Below, piece after piece: positions 48,145 through 59,399 of a stretch of 64,000 bases of DNA. Source of the stretch: Rhodamnia argentea. Taxonomy: Eukaryota; Streptophyta; Magnoliopsida; Myrtales; Myrtaceae. The notes beneath the pieces are model-generated. The model made no database searches. It saw only the letters and a program-made list of their open reading frames with translations, and was not told the origin of the DNA. The position numbers and the translations under genes were made by a program. Position 1 is the first letter of the stretch. Each line of letters starts with the position of its first letter. Location of the stretch: the NCBI RefSeq assembly GCF_020921035.1, contig NC_063152.1, positions 30,131,903-30,195,902 on the forward strand. The letters are read 5' to 3'.

Positions 48145-48713
48145 TGTCACGGACCGGCAGATTTTAGTAGCGAAATCAGCTACTGCAGCACCTAGCAGGT
48201 TGAAAACACGCTAGGCCAACCTTCTTGCTCATGTTGCCCTTAGAACAATACGGCGAATAGCTTCCTCATATCGGATTGTACCGTGCCCATCTTAGCTCGG
48301 GAGTTCCGTGAATCGAGCGAGACGAGTAGAATATTTTAGGAACAACAATTGATTTCGCCCCGCCATGACCTCATCAAGAGAGCGGTATGACTAGTTTGTA
48401 TACAGGAGACCAAAACCTCCTTCAAAGCTTCCTAGAGATGCAATCCTTCTATCCTAGAACTTCTAATACAAACCATCCTAACACTACTAGCGATGCAATC
48501 CTTCTATCCTAGAGCTCCTAGCACAAACCGCCCTAACGCTACTCCCACAAACTAGTTGCTTCTTCCTTGTTGTGTTGCTCACTCACCATGACGACATCAT
48601 CAAGCTTTGCTCACCACGATACATGAGAGTGGGAGGAGTTGGGGTACGGGGTTTTCGATCCGTCGCATCGTACACGGGTACGCATGGGGACACGTAATAT
48701 TCGGTCCGTGTCA
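48145..48713 (-). repeat. TRIM LTR3 with internal 55-bp duplication
   Basis: 569 bp. GATGCAATCCTTCTATCCTA occurs at 48437 and again at 48492. Removing one unit gives 514 bp, the size of LTR1. Confidence 0.85.
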
Positions 48714-48782
48714 CTTACATGATTGCTTCATGCATCAATCCCGTTCGCATCTTTTATATTAAGGAGCACGATCAAATGGGTC

Positions 48783-49050
48783 CATTTAACATATAAAGCA
48801 CTCATAAGTAAATACTTGGTCTTAAAGAGAGATAGGGGGGAAGGAACTCCTTGGTATGGAAGAGGGATATTCCCGTAAGTTCTCTCTATATTTCCTTTCT
48901 CTGGAAAAGAAAAACATTCATATGGAACTTAGGGACGATAGCTGGGGAAGGAAGACCCGGGTTGATTTCGGTCAGCGACTACCCGGTAGACTAGTATAGT
49001 AGCCACTCGCGCTATTTAACATGTAAAGCACTCATAAGTATATACTTAAT
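48783..49050. repeat. 35-bp direct repeat bracketing a foreign-looking 190-bp segment
   Basis: 'ATTTAACATATAAAGCACTC' with 'ataagtaaatactt' at about 48786-48820 recurs as 'ATTTAACATGTAAAGCACTC' with 'ataagtatatactt' at about 49014-49047. The segment between has a less AT-rich, different texture (gggacgatagctggggaagg, acccgggttgatttcgg). Origin unknown. Confidence 0.6.
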
Positions 49051-49214
49051 TGTATATGACAATATGGAGCATGATGGAAAAAAAAGAGAGGAAAAAGAGA
49101 ATATAAAATTAAAAACCATAAGTCAGTAAGATTAAATCCAAAAAAGATTACTTTCTTTCACTCAAGAGTTCCTTTTTCTACCGCACACAGAAAAATGTTT
49201 GAGCCATGTGGCAA

Positions 49215-50050
49215 GTTGTCAAAAAAGTACTAAACCTATTGTACTTTTACCAATTCAATCATAAACCTTTTAATTTTAGTCATAAACCTTTTGCATTTGT
49301 GCCAATTTAGTCCTAAACCTCTTTTTGTGTCAATTCAATTCTAAATATTTTGCATTTGTGCCAATTTAGTCATAAACATTTTCTTTTGTGCCAATTCGGT
49401 TCTAAATCTTTTGCATTTGTGTCAATTTAGTCCATCCGACCAACTTTCGCTACCTAGCACCGACATGTTAATTTTTATAATATGTTGTTGTTATTATTAT
49501 TATTATTATTATTCATCTTCTTCCTCCATCCCGTCGCCGATCCGACAACCTATTGGAGAGCTAGCCACTCGCGCCGCCGAGGGTGGGGCAAGGCTAGCGC
49601 CACCGTTGCCGGGTGAGGTCGAGTCAATCGATGGCTAGACAAGGTCCGGCCTCGCCATTGCCCAACTATGGCGCCCAACTAAGCGATGGCAAGGCTCGAC
49701 GGTCACCGTTGCTCCGGTCGATTGCCGGATGGAGGAAGAAGATGAACAAAAAAGAGAAAAGAAAAAAAAAAAGAAAAGGATAAAAGCAAAAGGTAAATTA
49801 TTTTTTTTTTATCGATAAAAGGTAAATTATTTGAAAAAATATTAAAATACTATTAAAAATTTGCCCAATCGGTGCCGGCCGGTGTCCACGTGAGTGCGAA
49901 CCGGCATCCAAGTCATCTCTGGACGGTCAAAATTGGCTGGATGGAATGAATAAGCATAAATGCAAAAGGTCTAAAACTGAATTGGCAAAATTAAAATGTT
50001 TATGAATGAATTGGCAAATATGCAAATAGGTTTAGGACTTTTTTGACAAC
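49215..50050. repeat. Long inverted-repeat element with clear terminal repeats
   Basis: The left end GTTGTCAAAAAAGTACTAAA and the right end (reverse complement GTTGTCAAAAAAGTCCTAAA) match over well beyond 20 bases. Interior arms repeat 'gtgccaatttagtcataaac' in both senses. The core at 49560-49750 is GC-rich, as in the elements at 0.44 and 15.4 kb, and carries a (TTA)n run at 49488-49513. Confidence 0.8.
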
Positions 50051-50518
50051 TTTCCCTTGAACCACTCGATATCGGAAAATCTCATAATTTATAACTAATT
50101 ATATAACGACTAATTAAAATCACAAACAAAGGGAAAACTGGAAATCCTAGAATATGAAGCTCAGGTTTGGACAACTACCCTTGAAAATGGTTTTGCAAAA
50201 TTGGGGTGCCAATTGCAACGTTGCAATACTTCTATTGACGTCCCTTACAAAAAAAATAAAAATAAATAAACACTAACGTTATTTGAAGCCATTTAAATTA
50301 CATCGTTTGGTTAATGGACTTTCGTTTGTGCAGCTGTCATAAAATGTAGAATCTCTTAAAACTTCCATAATTTTTCAATATGATACCATCCAACTAAATT
50401 TTGGCTTCTACAAAAAAAAAAAAATTGTTTCTACAAACACTCACATATAGCTATAGATCAAACTCTAGCACACACAAGTTTTTAACTCCTCTCCTCCGGT
50501 TAGCGATGGCTCTACGTT

Positions 50519-52449
50519 TCAGTACTTCCAAGCTCTCGCGTTCTTCGAACATGCTTCTACCAAGTCTTCCGTCACGTTCAACGTCGAACCGTGCTCGTCC
50601 TCCAACATCGATTCGTGTTCGTCCCTCAATCTATCTAATTTGCTCTTGGATTCCTGGATCTCTTGGGAGAGCTCCCTGATCTCTATGGCCATTCTCAAGA
50701 TGGCGTTGTTATCGTGCCGGAGATTGTAGTGAGCGCGCATTACAAGTTTCAGCCGGTCGATCGCAAACTCAATTTTGAACCTCGAGAGGTGCACGAACAT
50801 CAGGTACTTCCACCAGTTGTACAGCAACTCTTCGGTGACTTCGGCGACCTTGGTGCTATCCATGCTGTAGATGGTACCGCACAGCATTACGAAGACCAGG
50901 TTCTTTGGCTTCCGGCTTAAATTGGATTCCTCGCTGAGGTCTCCATGGATCGTAAACAGTTTTTTCAGGACTGGAGCCAATTTCCAGGTCATCTTGTACT
51001 CGGCCACCGGCCTGACCATTTCGTCTTCGGATGCCACCGCGAGAGAAGTCATCCGCCGGATGTCGTGGGGAAGCCTCTTCCTGAACTCTGAGAACGCCTC
51101 GTCCAGGAACGGCGATTTCGGGACTCCGTCGGAGCTACCCCTGGCATTCTTTCGCCAGGCTAGCACCTTTATGATTTCCACCACCCGCCTCCTGTACACG
51201 TCCTCCAGCTCTGCCTCCTCTTTTTTGTTCAGAGAATCGACCATTCGTCGGAAGGTCTCGCCATGCTGCATCGCCGCCTCTTTGGATTCTGAGTTTCCTT
51301 CTTTTCTGCCATCTTGCTTCGTTTCCGGGTGAATCATCTGCAGGTCCTCGCCTCGATCCACCTTCATAAATAGGTAAAGAACATTATGATCCACTTCAAA
51401 GCATCCAAGATAGGACAGGGATCTGGAGTTGGTATTTGGACTTTGCACTTGCCGAGAATGTACTACAAATTGACCAGCTTAAATTTGTCAGATCAGAAGA
51501 AACATAGCAAAATTCGTCAGCTTGATGTGTCGCGGTTCATTCTTGAGCTATATCCGCTGATTCCGTTGGAGAAAAATTGAACTAATCCGATGAGGATTAA
51601 ATCACAGAGCAATCCAATTCCGGGAGATCTCAGACACGACTTACCCTTGAGAATATACACTCAACATGAGCAATCAACTTGCAAAAGTCACAATGGTAAA
51701 GCGGAGTCTGGGGCCCTATCTCCTTCGAACAGTAACGGCAGGGACGCCGGCGGCGGTCGTCCACCTTATCAATGGAAGCCTTTAGCTGGAGGCCATTTCT
51801 GTTGGGGCAGTGGAACCCTGGTAGCGTTCGCCAAACCTCGTGCTCGAACAAGCACAAGGGGCGTTCGCACACCAAATGCACTCCGAATTTGCAGCCCAAG
51901 TCCAAGCAGCCCAGGACAGCCGATCTGCAAGGTTCGCCACAAGCCTCGCACTGACGATGGTCGACATCTTCCGGCAACTGGGTAGGGAAATAACAACAGA
52001 GAGAGAAATGAATTTGCACTCTAAAGTTCGAACCCGACAACACATGATTGGGTTTTAAACGGCTGTACCTCACCGAAGAAGTGGAGGCGATGGCCGTGAC
52101 CGGGGAAGTAGATGGCGGGGAGAGGGAAGGCACACTTGACATCGATGGCAAAGCTGCAGCCAGTCTCCGGACAGAGGAAGCAGAAGCCGTTGCTCTGGGA
52201 TCGGCGGCAGGCGGAGCAGGTGAAGTCGGCAGACACAGGTCTGGGGACGAGGGAGTGGCTAGGGTGGGCGGGGTGGAGGATTTCTTCAAGGAGGAGGCAC
52301 GAGTAGTGTAAGTAGAAGCTGCACCCCTTGCAGCCATACGTCAGGCCGGTGCACATGTCGTCGCAGGCGGCGCACCGGGCTTGTCCGTCGGCCGCCTTGC
52401 TGCAGATCACCAGGGGATGATCCCGGTGGCCGAAGTGCAGGTACCCCAT
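50519..52449 (-). CDS. Short DC1 zinc-finger protein with C-terminal helical domain (DC1 gene B)
   Basis: Three exons join in phase to 1557 nt (518 aa): 52449-52069, 51977-51645, 51361-50519. Exons 1 and 2 encode about four DC1-like Cys/His modules (ARCAACDDMCTGLTYGCKGC; FTCSACRRSQ; RQCEACGEPC; RPCRYCSKEIG ... YHCDFCKLIAHVEC). Exon 3 begins in a charged, coiled-coil-prone stretch. It then carries the same domain as DC1 gene A at residues about 366-454 (LAPVLKKLF ... GDLSEESNL ... MLCGTIYSM ... NWWKYLM ... FKIEFAIDRLKLVM) and ends in a coiled coil. The two genes share orientation, the position of the intron before the C-terminal exon and its phase (0), so they are paralogues differing mainly in the number of DC1 modules. 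The start is the first ATG ahead of the first complete module; no earlier in-frame exon was found. Confidence 0.8.
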
Positions 52450-52964
52450 GGCCGACCGGGACTGATGAGCAAAAGGATGGTTCTTTACAAACTCAAATTC
52501 ATCAATCAGATTACTATCAATCCTCCGAAAATGTCTCTGATCAATAGTAAAATTTATGACACACCCACTGCTCGTTCGTACAATGATTCATCTGGGTGGC
52601 ACCGGATAGAATTGCACCACAGAAAGAAGATGACGACACCATCTTTTTTCCTATTCACCGGTCCACTTCGTTACTGGCTTTTCATGTTGCACGATGACTC
52701 GAAGAAAATTCAAAAGGCGACGACTCGTCCTCTTGATTTTGACGTTTTCGTCAATTATGCTTTTTCCAAACCAACTACAGCTTCGACCGAAAAAAAAAAG
52801 AAAATCATCCACAGCTTGCTACCAAAAAATAATAGTAATAATAATTTGGTTGGAGCTGGCGCAGTCCGGTTGATTTCTACTGCATTGATATGGGGTTCTA
52901 TAAATAAAGAAAAGATGTAAACTAAAATGGGCAAATAGCACCAAAAAAATCCAATGGAACAATT

Positions 52965-53475
52965 TTTTTTTTGTCACAACAAACTCTAAACTGACAATAT
53001 ATGACAAGTTTACTCAAAATTAATTTTTTGATCACTAGAAATCCCAATTTGGAACATATGTTATCGGTTTACCCACTTTAGTTTTCGTTAAATTGATTTA
53101 ATACCGATGAAAAAACATGATTTAATTCCAAGAAAAATCTCAAACTGTTATATCTGTGATAAATAGAGAGTAAAAACCCCAAACCGATATATTTGTCAAC
53201 CGACACGTGTCATCTAACTCAGTAATTTGACCAAAAAATTCAATAGAAACTAATGGAGAGTAAATTTATCACAATTGTACCAATTTGAGATACGAGGACA
53301 AATTTATCATAAGAGTACTAGTTTGAAGTTTTTGTCTAACTCAGCAATTTAACAATAAAATTCAACGGAAAACTAACGGAGTGTAAATTTATCACAAGTG
53401 TATCAGTTTGGGACTTTTAATTTAGGGCAAATTTGTCACATGCCTATCAGTTTGAGATTTTTCATGATATTAACC
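52965..53475. repeat. Inverted-repeat element, family P2, degenerate
   Basis: Carries 'ggttaat/attaaccc' type ends, 'caagaaaaatctcaaactgt' on the left and 'cagtttgagatttttcatga' on the right, around the shared centre 'cacgtgtcatctaactcag'. It is followed by an AT-rich gap with no gene. Confidence 0.6.
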
Positions 53476-53559
53476 CAATGATCTATAATATTCTACGTAT
53501 GTGGTTATTAACATAAGAGTGAAATAAGATTAAAAAGAAATTGATTGAACGAAACTAGC

Positions 53560-54230
53560 CAATAGGTTGGCATCTCCACCTAACAACTAAACTCATCTCG
53601 GTCATATACCGCTCATACCCAAAAAACCCCTCTATCAAAAAGCCTTGGCGATAATGTAAGCGATTTTGTAACCGGAGAACTTGAAAAACATTTAAAACGA
53701 ATGATATGAGCAACCATAGCCTAGGGAGTAGTAAATATCTCCATTATGCACGTATAAAAAGCAAGAGTAGTAAATATCTCCATTATGCTAGTATAAAATT
53801 GAAATTCATAATCCAAACCTAAGATATAACATACATATCGAATCAAATACGAGTCGTTTTGCTTTAATAAAGCTTTATACAAAGCAAAAGTACTCATCTA
53901 ATCGATCATCACAATTCAAACATCAATGATCAAGTCTATTGATCAATCTCTATCAAATCGGACGTCAATGGTTTATAGTCTATTGCTCAAAATGCCAGGT
54001 TACAAGGCGATCAAGATTTTCCCTTGGTAAGGTCTCCACTTACTATCAGCTGGTGATTCGGCCGAGAAAGATATCCTAAAACCAGTATACATATCTGGAA
54101 ACCCCTACTCGGGTTTATAGTAATATTAACCATCAAATCATCATCATTCAACATCTAAAATCCAATCTAGAATCAATCTCATAAACCACAACTAACAAGA
54201 AATTACACGGACTTCGAAGTCGAGAATCTT
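53560..54230. repeat. LTR fragment of the Gypsy family seen at 5.45 kb
   Basis: 53815-54200 matches 5470-5840 in the same orientation (caagtctattgatcaatctc; aaggcgatcaagattt; gattcggccgagaaagata). A 40-bp tandem repeat (gagtagtaaatatctccatt) lies at about 53726-53800. Confidence 0.6.
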
Positions 54231-54363
54231 TTCAGAACTTCTAAACATGCTTTATTTCATGAAGACAGAGGAAAGCACACTGGATAATGAGGGAACATGC
54301 ATATGTTACTGTCTGAATACGTCAAGAAATAGGCTGTTCCAGGATTTAAGCAGCAGACGGCAT

Positions 54364-57300
54364 TCATTTCAAAGCTCCTTCGTGCTGGCGAATTTGAATT
54401 CCCTTTGACAGATTTTGGCATCCGCGAATATCTGGTTCCAGAGATGATCCGTCTCTGCTGATCCCTATGCTCTCCAACCTGGGCAGCTCCAATAGACGCA
54501 AGGTGTGTAGCTTTGGCAACAAGTGCTCTGCAGATGATGTGTCCTCAAACAGACTCTTCAGTTTGTCACAATGTTGTATCTGGACAACTTCAAGGTTCTT
54601 CGGAGGATGGCCAGAAGAGAAAACACTCACAATCATGGGACAGAAATCTAGGTACAGATTCTTCAGATTTGGGCATTTGAGAACTCCCCGTGTTCCCAGA
54701 GACGCACTGCTGACCCCTACGCTCTTCAACAAGCGCAGTTCCGATAGATGCAAGGTATGTAACTTTGGCAACGTGCACACCGTCAATGCTTCGTGGTCGA
54801 ACAGTGTCTCCACTCCGTCACAGTCTTGTATCTGGACGATTTCAAGGCTTTCGAGAAGCTGAAGCCCTATGCTCTTCAACATGGGGAGTCCCAACAGATG
54901 CAAGGTCTTTAACTTTGGCAGCGTGCTCTCCACAGATGTTTCATGCTCAATTAGAGTCTTCAATTTGTCGCAGAACTTTATCTGGATAACTTCAAGGTTT
55001 TCCGGAAGCTGGCCAGAAGAGAAAGTCCCCACGAGCATGGGGCAACAATCTATGTACAGATTCTTCAGATTCTTATGGCTCTTCGATTGCACTGTCTCGC
55101 TATATATGCTTCTTAACTCTGGAAGGTTGGAAACCCATAAAGTAGTTACATCTGATCCGGCAAAAATGCATTCCATGCCATGGCACCTCTCTAGCCAGCA
55201 ATCCTTGAGTGCCTTCAAGTAGTCATCTCCCAAATCAGACAAATGACGCATGCATGAGTCATCGATAAACGAAATACAGTTACTGCGCTTGATAACTTCT
55301 GTTGGATATTCACCCAAACTTTTGAAACTGTGGAACTCTACCGACCAGTCAAGCTGTCCAGGACAAGGAAGCTGGTCAGGTTGTCCCGGATCAGGAACCC
55401 AGTCAGGCTGTTCAGGATCAGGATCCTGGTCAGGCTGTCCAGGATCAGGGAGATGCCTGATCTTGTTGTATACTTCCCTGAAAATGGTGTCATTCCTATA
55501 GTGATAAATGTCGCCACCTTCACCTTGTTCTCTGGGAGGAGGGTACACGCTGAAATGAAACCGTTTGAAGCATGTGTTTCTCAGTGTGGAATTTCGCTCC
55601 AGCAACTGAAAAAAGTGGGTACCACGAACAGAGATGAAAGGCCTGTTGCTGGTGGTAACAGTTCCCACAAGCTCGAAGATCCCACATTCCTCCCAGTTAA
55701 CTTTTTCAGGTAAGCACCTTATTTTACCCCAATCAACTTGTCCTATAACTCTGAGGTCTGGCAAATCGAGGCACTTTAAATTAGTCATCTTGAAAATCCA
55801 ATAGGGAAACTCATTGATCCTGATCCCCCACAAATCAAGCACCTCCACAGGACTCTGGGGTTTAAGAGGTGGCAACTTTTCTAACTCTAAACTCATGCAA
55901 TTTCTCAAGGAAAGTTGCCGGAGGTTACAGAGAGTTTCAATGGAGGGTAGAGATTTGATCTCTGTTTCCGCAAGATCCAGGTCCTCGAGTTTGGTCAGTT
56001 GACCCAAATGTGGCAATTCTGAGAACCCTGAACAGCCGCTCAGCGAAAGCTGAGTCAAATTGGTGAGATTTGATATGGATGATAATTCATCAACCTTAGT
56101 TCCAGATAACTTGAGAATCTGAAGTTGATCCATGCGCTCCAAGCATTTAGCTTTGACTTCCCCCAAGGAGCTCGTGCCAGAAAGATCAAGCTCCTGAAGA
56201 TTTGTTAGAGATTCCAATCCAGCTAGAGTCGTGCGGAGATGACAGTCCCTTAGGATGAGGTGGCGCAAATTGCCAAGTTTAGCAATGGATGGAAGGCGTT
56301 GAATCTTTGTTTCAGAGAGATTGAGCTGATGAAGACAAGGCAGGTGTTCAAAGAATTCATCTGGTATTTTGTCGAGAAGAGCACAACCTGAAAGATTTAG
56401 AATCTCCAGTTTCCCCAAGGTATTCAATAGAGGCAACTTCTTCAGGTGACCACAACCAGCCAGTAAAAGCTTTTGCAGGTTTGGGAGGTTGAATTTCTCG
56501 CAGTCAGGAGAATGGGGACCCATTTCCTCCAAAGAGGAGGCACCCGAAAGATCAAGTTCCTTGAGTCTCAGAAGACCTTCCATAATGGGCAATCTTTTCA
56601 ATGACTTACAATCCTTGAGCAAGAGCTGACGAAGATTGCCAAGTTCGTGAAGGGGCGGTAAGGTGTCAATTTTGGTGCCAGAGAGATTAAGTACTGTAAG
56701 GTGTTTCAGATGATTGAAGGATTCATCTTCGATTTCCTTCAGATTAACAGCATTTGAAACATCAAGTAACTCAAGCTTCTCAAATGCTTTAGTAGGTGGA
56801 AGTTTCTCAAGCCCACCACAGCGACTCAAGTTAAGACGTCTAAGGTTGGTAACACCTGGATTTGATTGCTTTTGAGTGGCTCTGAGGCCCGGTTCGATTT
56901 CAGTTGTGGCAGAATCTGAAAGATCAAGAATCTCAAGGCTTCTTGGCAGACTGGGCAGTCTGAATAAGCATGAACAGCCACTCAGTATTAACCATGTGAG
57001 CCTTGCAGCATCACAAATTAAGGGCAACCGCACAATCTTAGTTTGCGAGAGATTAAGATACTGAAGTTTCTCGAGTGGGGCGAAGCATTTGTCAAAGATT
57101 TTGTTCAAGTTCGTCCTGGAAGCGTCAATCATCTCGAGGTTCCCTAAAGTTGTAAGGCTAGGGAGGGTTTCTAAGCAAGGACAGTCTCTGAGGATGAGCC
57201 AACGCAGTCCGCTCAGTTTGGGAAATGAAGAAGGAAGTTTGGTTATTGGGAGGGACGACAGGTTTAGAGTTCTAAGATGGACAGCATGCTCAAAAATATC

Positions 57301-59255
57301 ATCAGGAATCATGTTCAGGGAGCTAGCACCGGATATTTCAAGAATGAGCAATGCTTTGAGCTTGTCAACCCCATTTATGTTTTCAAGCTGATCAGAGCCT
57401 CTGACTGCCAGCACCAGAAGTTCCTCCATTTTGAGCAGGGGCGAGGGCAGAGATTTAAATCTGGGTTTGAAGAGGGCGAGAATTTTAAGGTCCTTCATGG
57501 GCTCAAAGAAGGTTTCAGGAACTTCCCTGATGGGATGGCTTCCGTCAAGCAGTAGAGTGGTGATTGTTTGGTCCTTTGACCAACAGAGCTTTTGTATCAT
57601 ACCGTCTGTCCATGTGACTCTCCCAAAGCCTTCCCATTCACCTTCATCAAATGCACAAGCCAGTCCTAGACTGCTCGTTCCGCCATATCCACCATATCTG
57701 TGGTCAGGTATCTTCAGCGCTAATCCTTCTATGGAGACAATATTATTCGGCATTATTTTCAGTAGGCGCCGATCCAGAAGCTCCATCAATACACAATGAC
57801 CCTTTGCATAAGCATTCTCGACATGGTCGGCATCACTGAAGTATCCCTCCAATATCCAGTTGGCAATGAGCTCATTGTAATGGATCCCACCATGCCTGGG
57901 AAGGAATTGCCTGATGTACCGAAAGCAATTGGCCATCTCTGTGCTAGGCAACATGTCATGACAACAATGCAAAATCTTGGTCAAGTCTTCAGGAAGGCCT
58001 TCGCTATTGGCAACTTCTTCCATCACGCTCTCTAGGTTGCAACAGCTGGATTTGTTTCGAGCAATGGAATTAAAAGCAGCAGCAATCATGACAATCGTAG
58101 CGGGCAGACCCCTGCACTTTTCAGCAATTGCTATCGATAGCGTCTTGAAATTTGGGAACTCGCGGATCTCTTTATCAACTAGCTTATGCAATATAGTCGA
58201 TAAATCTTCTGGAGGGAATGGCTCAATCTTCACTGTTCTTGCTGCTTCCTCGATAGAATCACTTCCAGAATAGTCTCTTCTTGTGATTAAAATCTTAACC
58301 TTCTGTCCATGAGGCACAAGCAGTTCTGCGGTTATATCGGCCTCTTTCATTTCAGTGGGAACATCATCCAAGATGATAAAAAAAAACTTCTCTCCCTGAC
58401 CATCTGACAACGTTTTTTTGGCGATAAGTTTGAGAACCTCATCTTTCAGGTCGACTGAGCTCTTTGTGGTCTTATCAGTGCCCTCCTTGCTACCATCCCC
58501 TTTTTCACAAGGGGGAATCAGCGAAAGCTGATGCCCGATATCTGCATATATGCATTTGATGTCCCGTTTGCTCGTGCAAGACACCCAGATACTGCAGCAG
58601 GATAGACTCTTTTCCAACACACACTTACTCATCTCTCTTGCCATCCAAGTCTTTCCGACACCGGCTAGCCCTCGAATAACAACTATTACCACACTTTTGT
58701 CCTCTAACAGCTTTAATATCTCCCCTTTTGTTTTTTCAACTTTCGTCAAAGACATTGCTGAAAAGTACAGAAATGATCCTTCATCAGTACAGAAGAGGGA
58801 AAAAATGTAGAGATGGGAATATGGGTCTTACAATTTCCAAAATATGAGAAGAACCTCACTTTGACACTAACTTCCTTCCCCTCCCTCTCTCAACAGATCT
58901 CCCTTAGAGTGCTCTGTTATTACAATCAACTAAACTAACGAGATGAAGTTGAACGAGACTTCTTTCAGTATTTTGCCTATCTCTATCTCTTTTTTGCTTT
59001 TCTCTCAATAGTTAAACCGTAGGAACTTATTTCTATTCATAAGGGCAAAACAGAAGTGTTTTAATTCATCGACTAACCGACCAGTCATTTAGAATCCAAA
59101 CAACAATTTTCACAGCATAACCTAAATTGGGTCGTAGTACGTAAGCAACAATTTTGGAAAATTTGGCATGTAAAGAAGCAAAAAGAACTCAAGAGAAATA
59201 TCATGAATAACAAAGGGAGGGGCAGAGAGAGAGAGAGAGAGAGACCTGGATCCAT
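54364..59255 (-). CDS. NB-ARC-LRR (NLR) resistance-type protein without CC/TIR domain
   Basis: The main exon 58757-54364 is open for more than 1460 codons. A 10-nt first exon (59255-59246, ATGGATCCAG) ahead of a GT...AG intron adds MDPA in frame; without it translation would start at the ATG at 58755. Residue numbers below count from that ATG. P-loop GLAGVGKT (29-36), kinase-2 FFFIILDDV (124-132), ILITRR (155-160), GLPA (216-219) and an RNBS-D-like WILEGYF region show an NB-ARC ATPase switch. The MHD position reads IEGLALKIP, so the usual motif is absent. From about residue 395 to 1010 there are some 25 LRRs of the form LNLSGTKIxxLPxLxxLxNLRxLxLxxC, and further LRRs follow 1180. Between them, residues about 1102-1138 are four 9-aa Pro/Asp/Gln repeats. 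Such proteins detect pathogen effectors inside the cell. Start and missing N-terminal domain are the uncertain points. Confidence 0.85.
55345..55452 (-). repeat. 27-bp minisatellite coding four 9-aa repeats in the NLR
   Basis: Four in-frame units of the type LPDPGQPDQ / DPDPEQPDW / VPDPGQPDQ / LPCPGQLDW. They end alternately in Q and W, which suggests duplication of an 18-aa pair. The unit is a multiple of three, so copy-number changes keep the frame. Confidence 0.9.
59222..59244. repeat. (GA)n microsatellite at NLR first-intron donor
   Basis: About eleven GA units; on the coding strand a CT run directly follows the GT of the proposed donor. Confidence 0.9.
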
Positions 59256-59399
59256 AAGCTTCTGAATATGAGAGGTGAAACAACTCGTACGCTTGAACAC
59301 TTGAAAGCTGATCAGTGACTGTCTATGCTATCAGTTTCCAGGCTTCTTTGGTTAAAGAACAGTTCTGTCCTAAATGTAATAAATGGGCCAAAAAAAAAA

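Larger units (their letters stand above)
45847..48713 (-). mobile_element. Tandem array of a miniature LTR retrotransposon (TRIM-like)
   Basis: The order on the plus strand is LTR1 (45847-46360), internal 1 (46361-47003), LTR2 (47004-47503), internal 2 (47504-48144), LTR3 (48145-48713). The element points to the minus strand: reading that way each LTR begins TGACAC (TAACAC in LTR1) and LTR2 and LTR3 end GTGACA. The primer site TGGTATCAGAGC follows the LTR after three bases. The purine run GTGGGGGAGAA precedes the next LTR. Internal domains are about 640 bp and hold no gag or pol. Short open frames inside are inconsistent between units. Confidence 0.85.

Noticed and set aside
45847-48713. Tandem 1.14-kb units as satellite DNA
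   Set aside because: TG...CA ends, primer site and purine tract at the right places identify LTR-retrotransposon structure instead.
51630-52337. 235-codon frame at DC1 gene B as a separate gene
   Set aside because: Its 5' two fifths are antisense-like noise over exon 1 and the intron in the wrong frame; only 51977-51645 is coding, as exon 2 of DC1 gene B.
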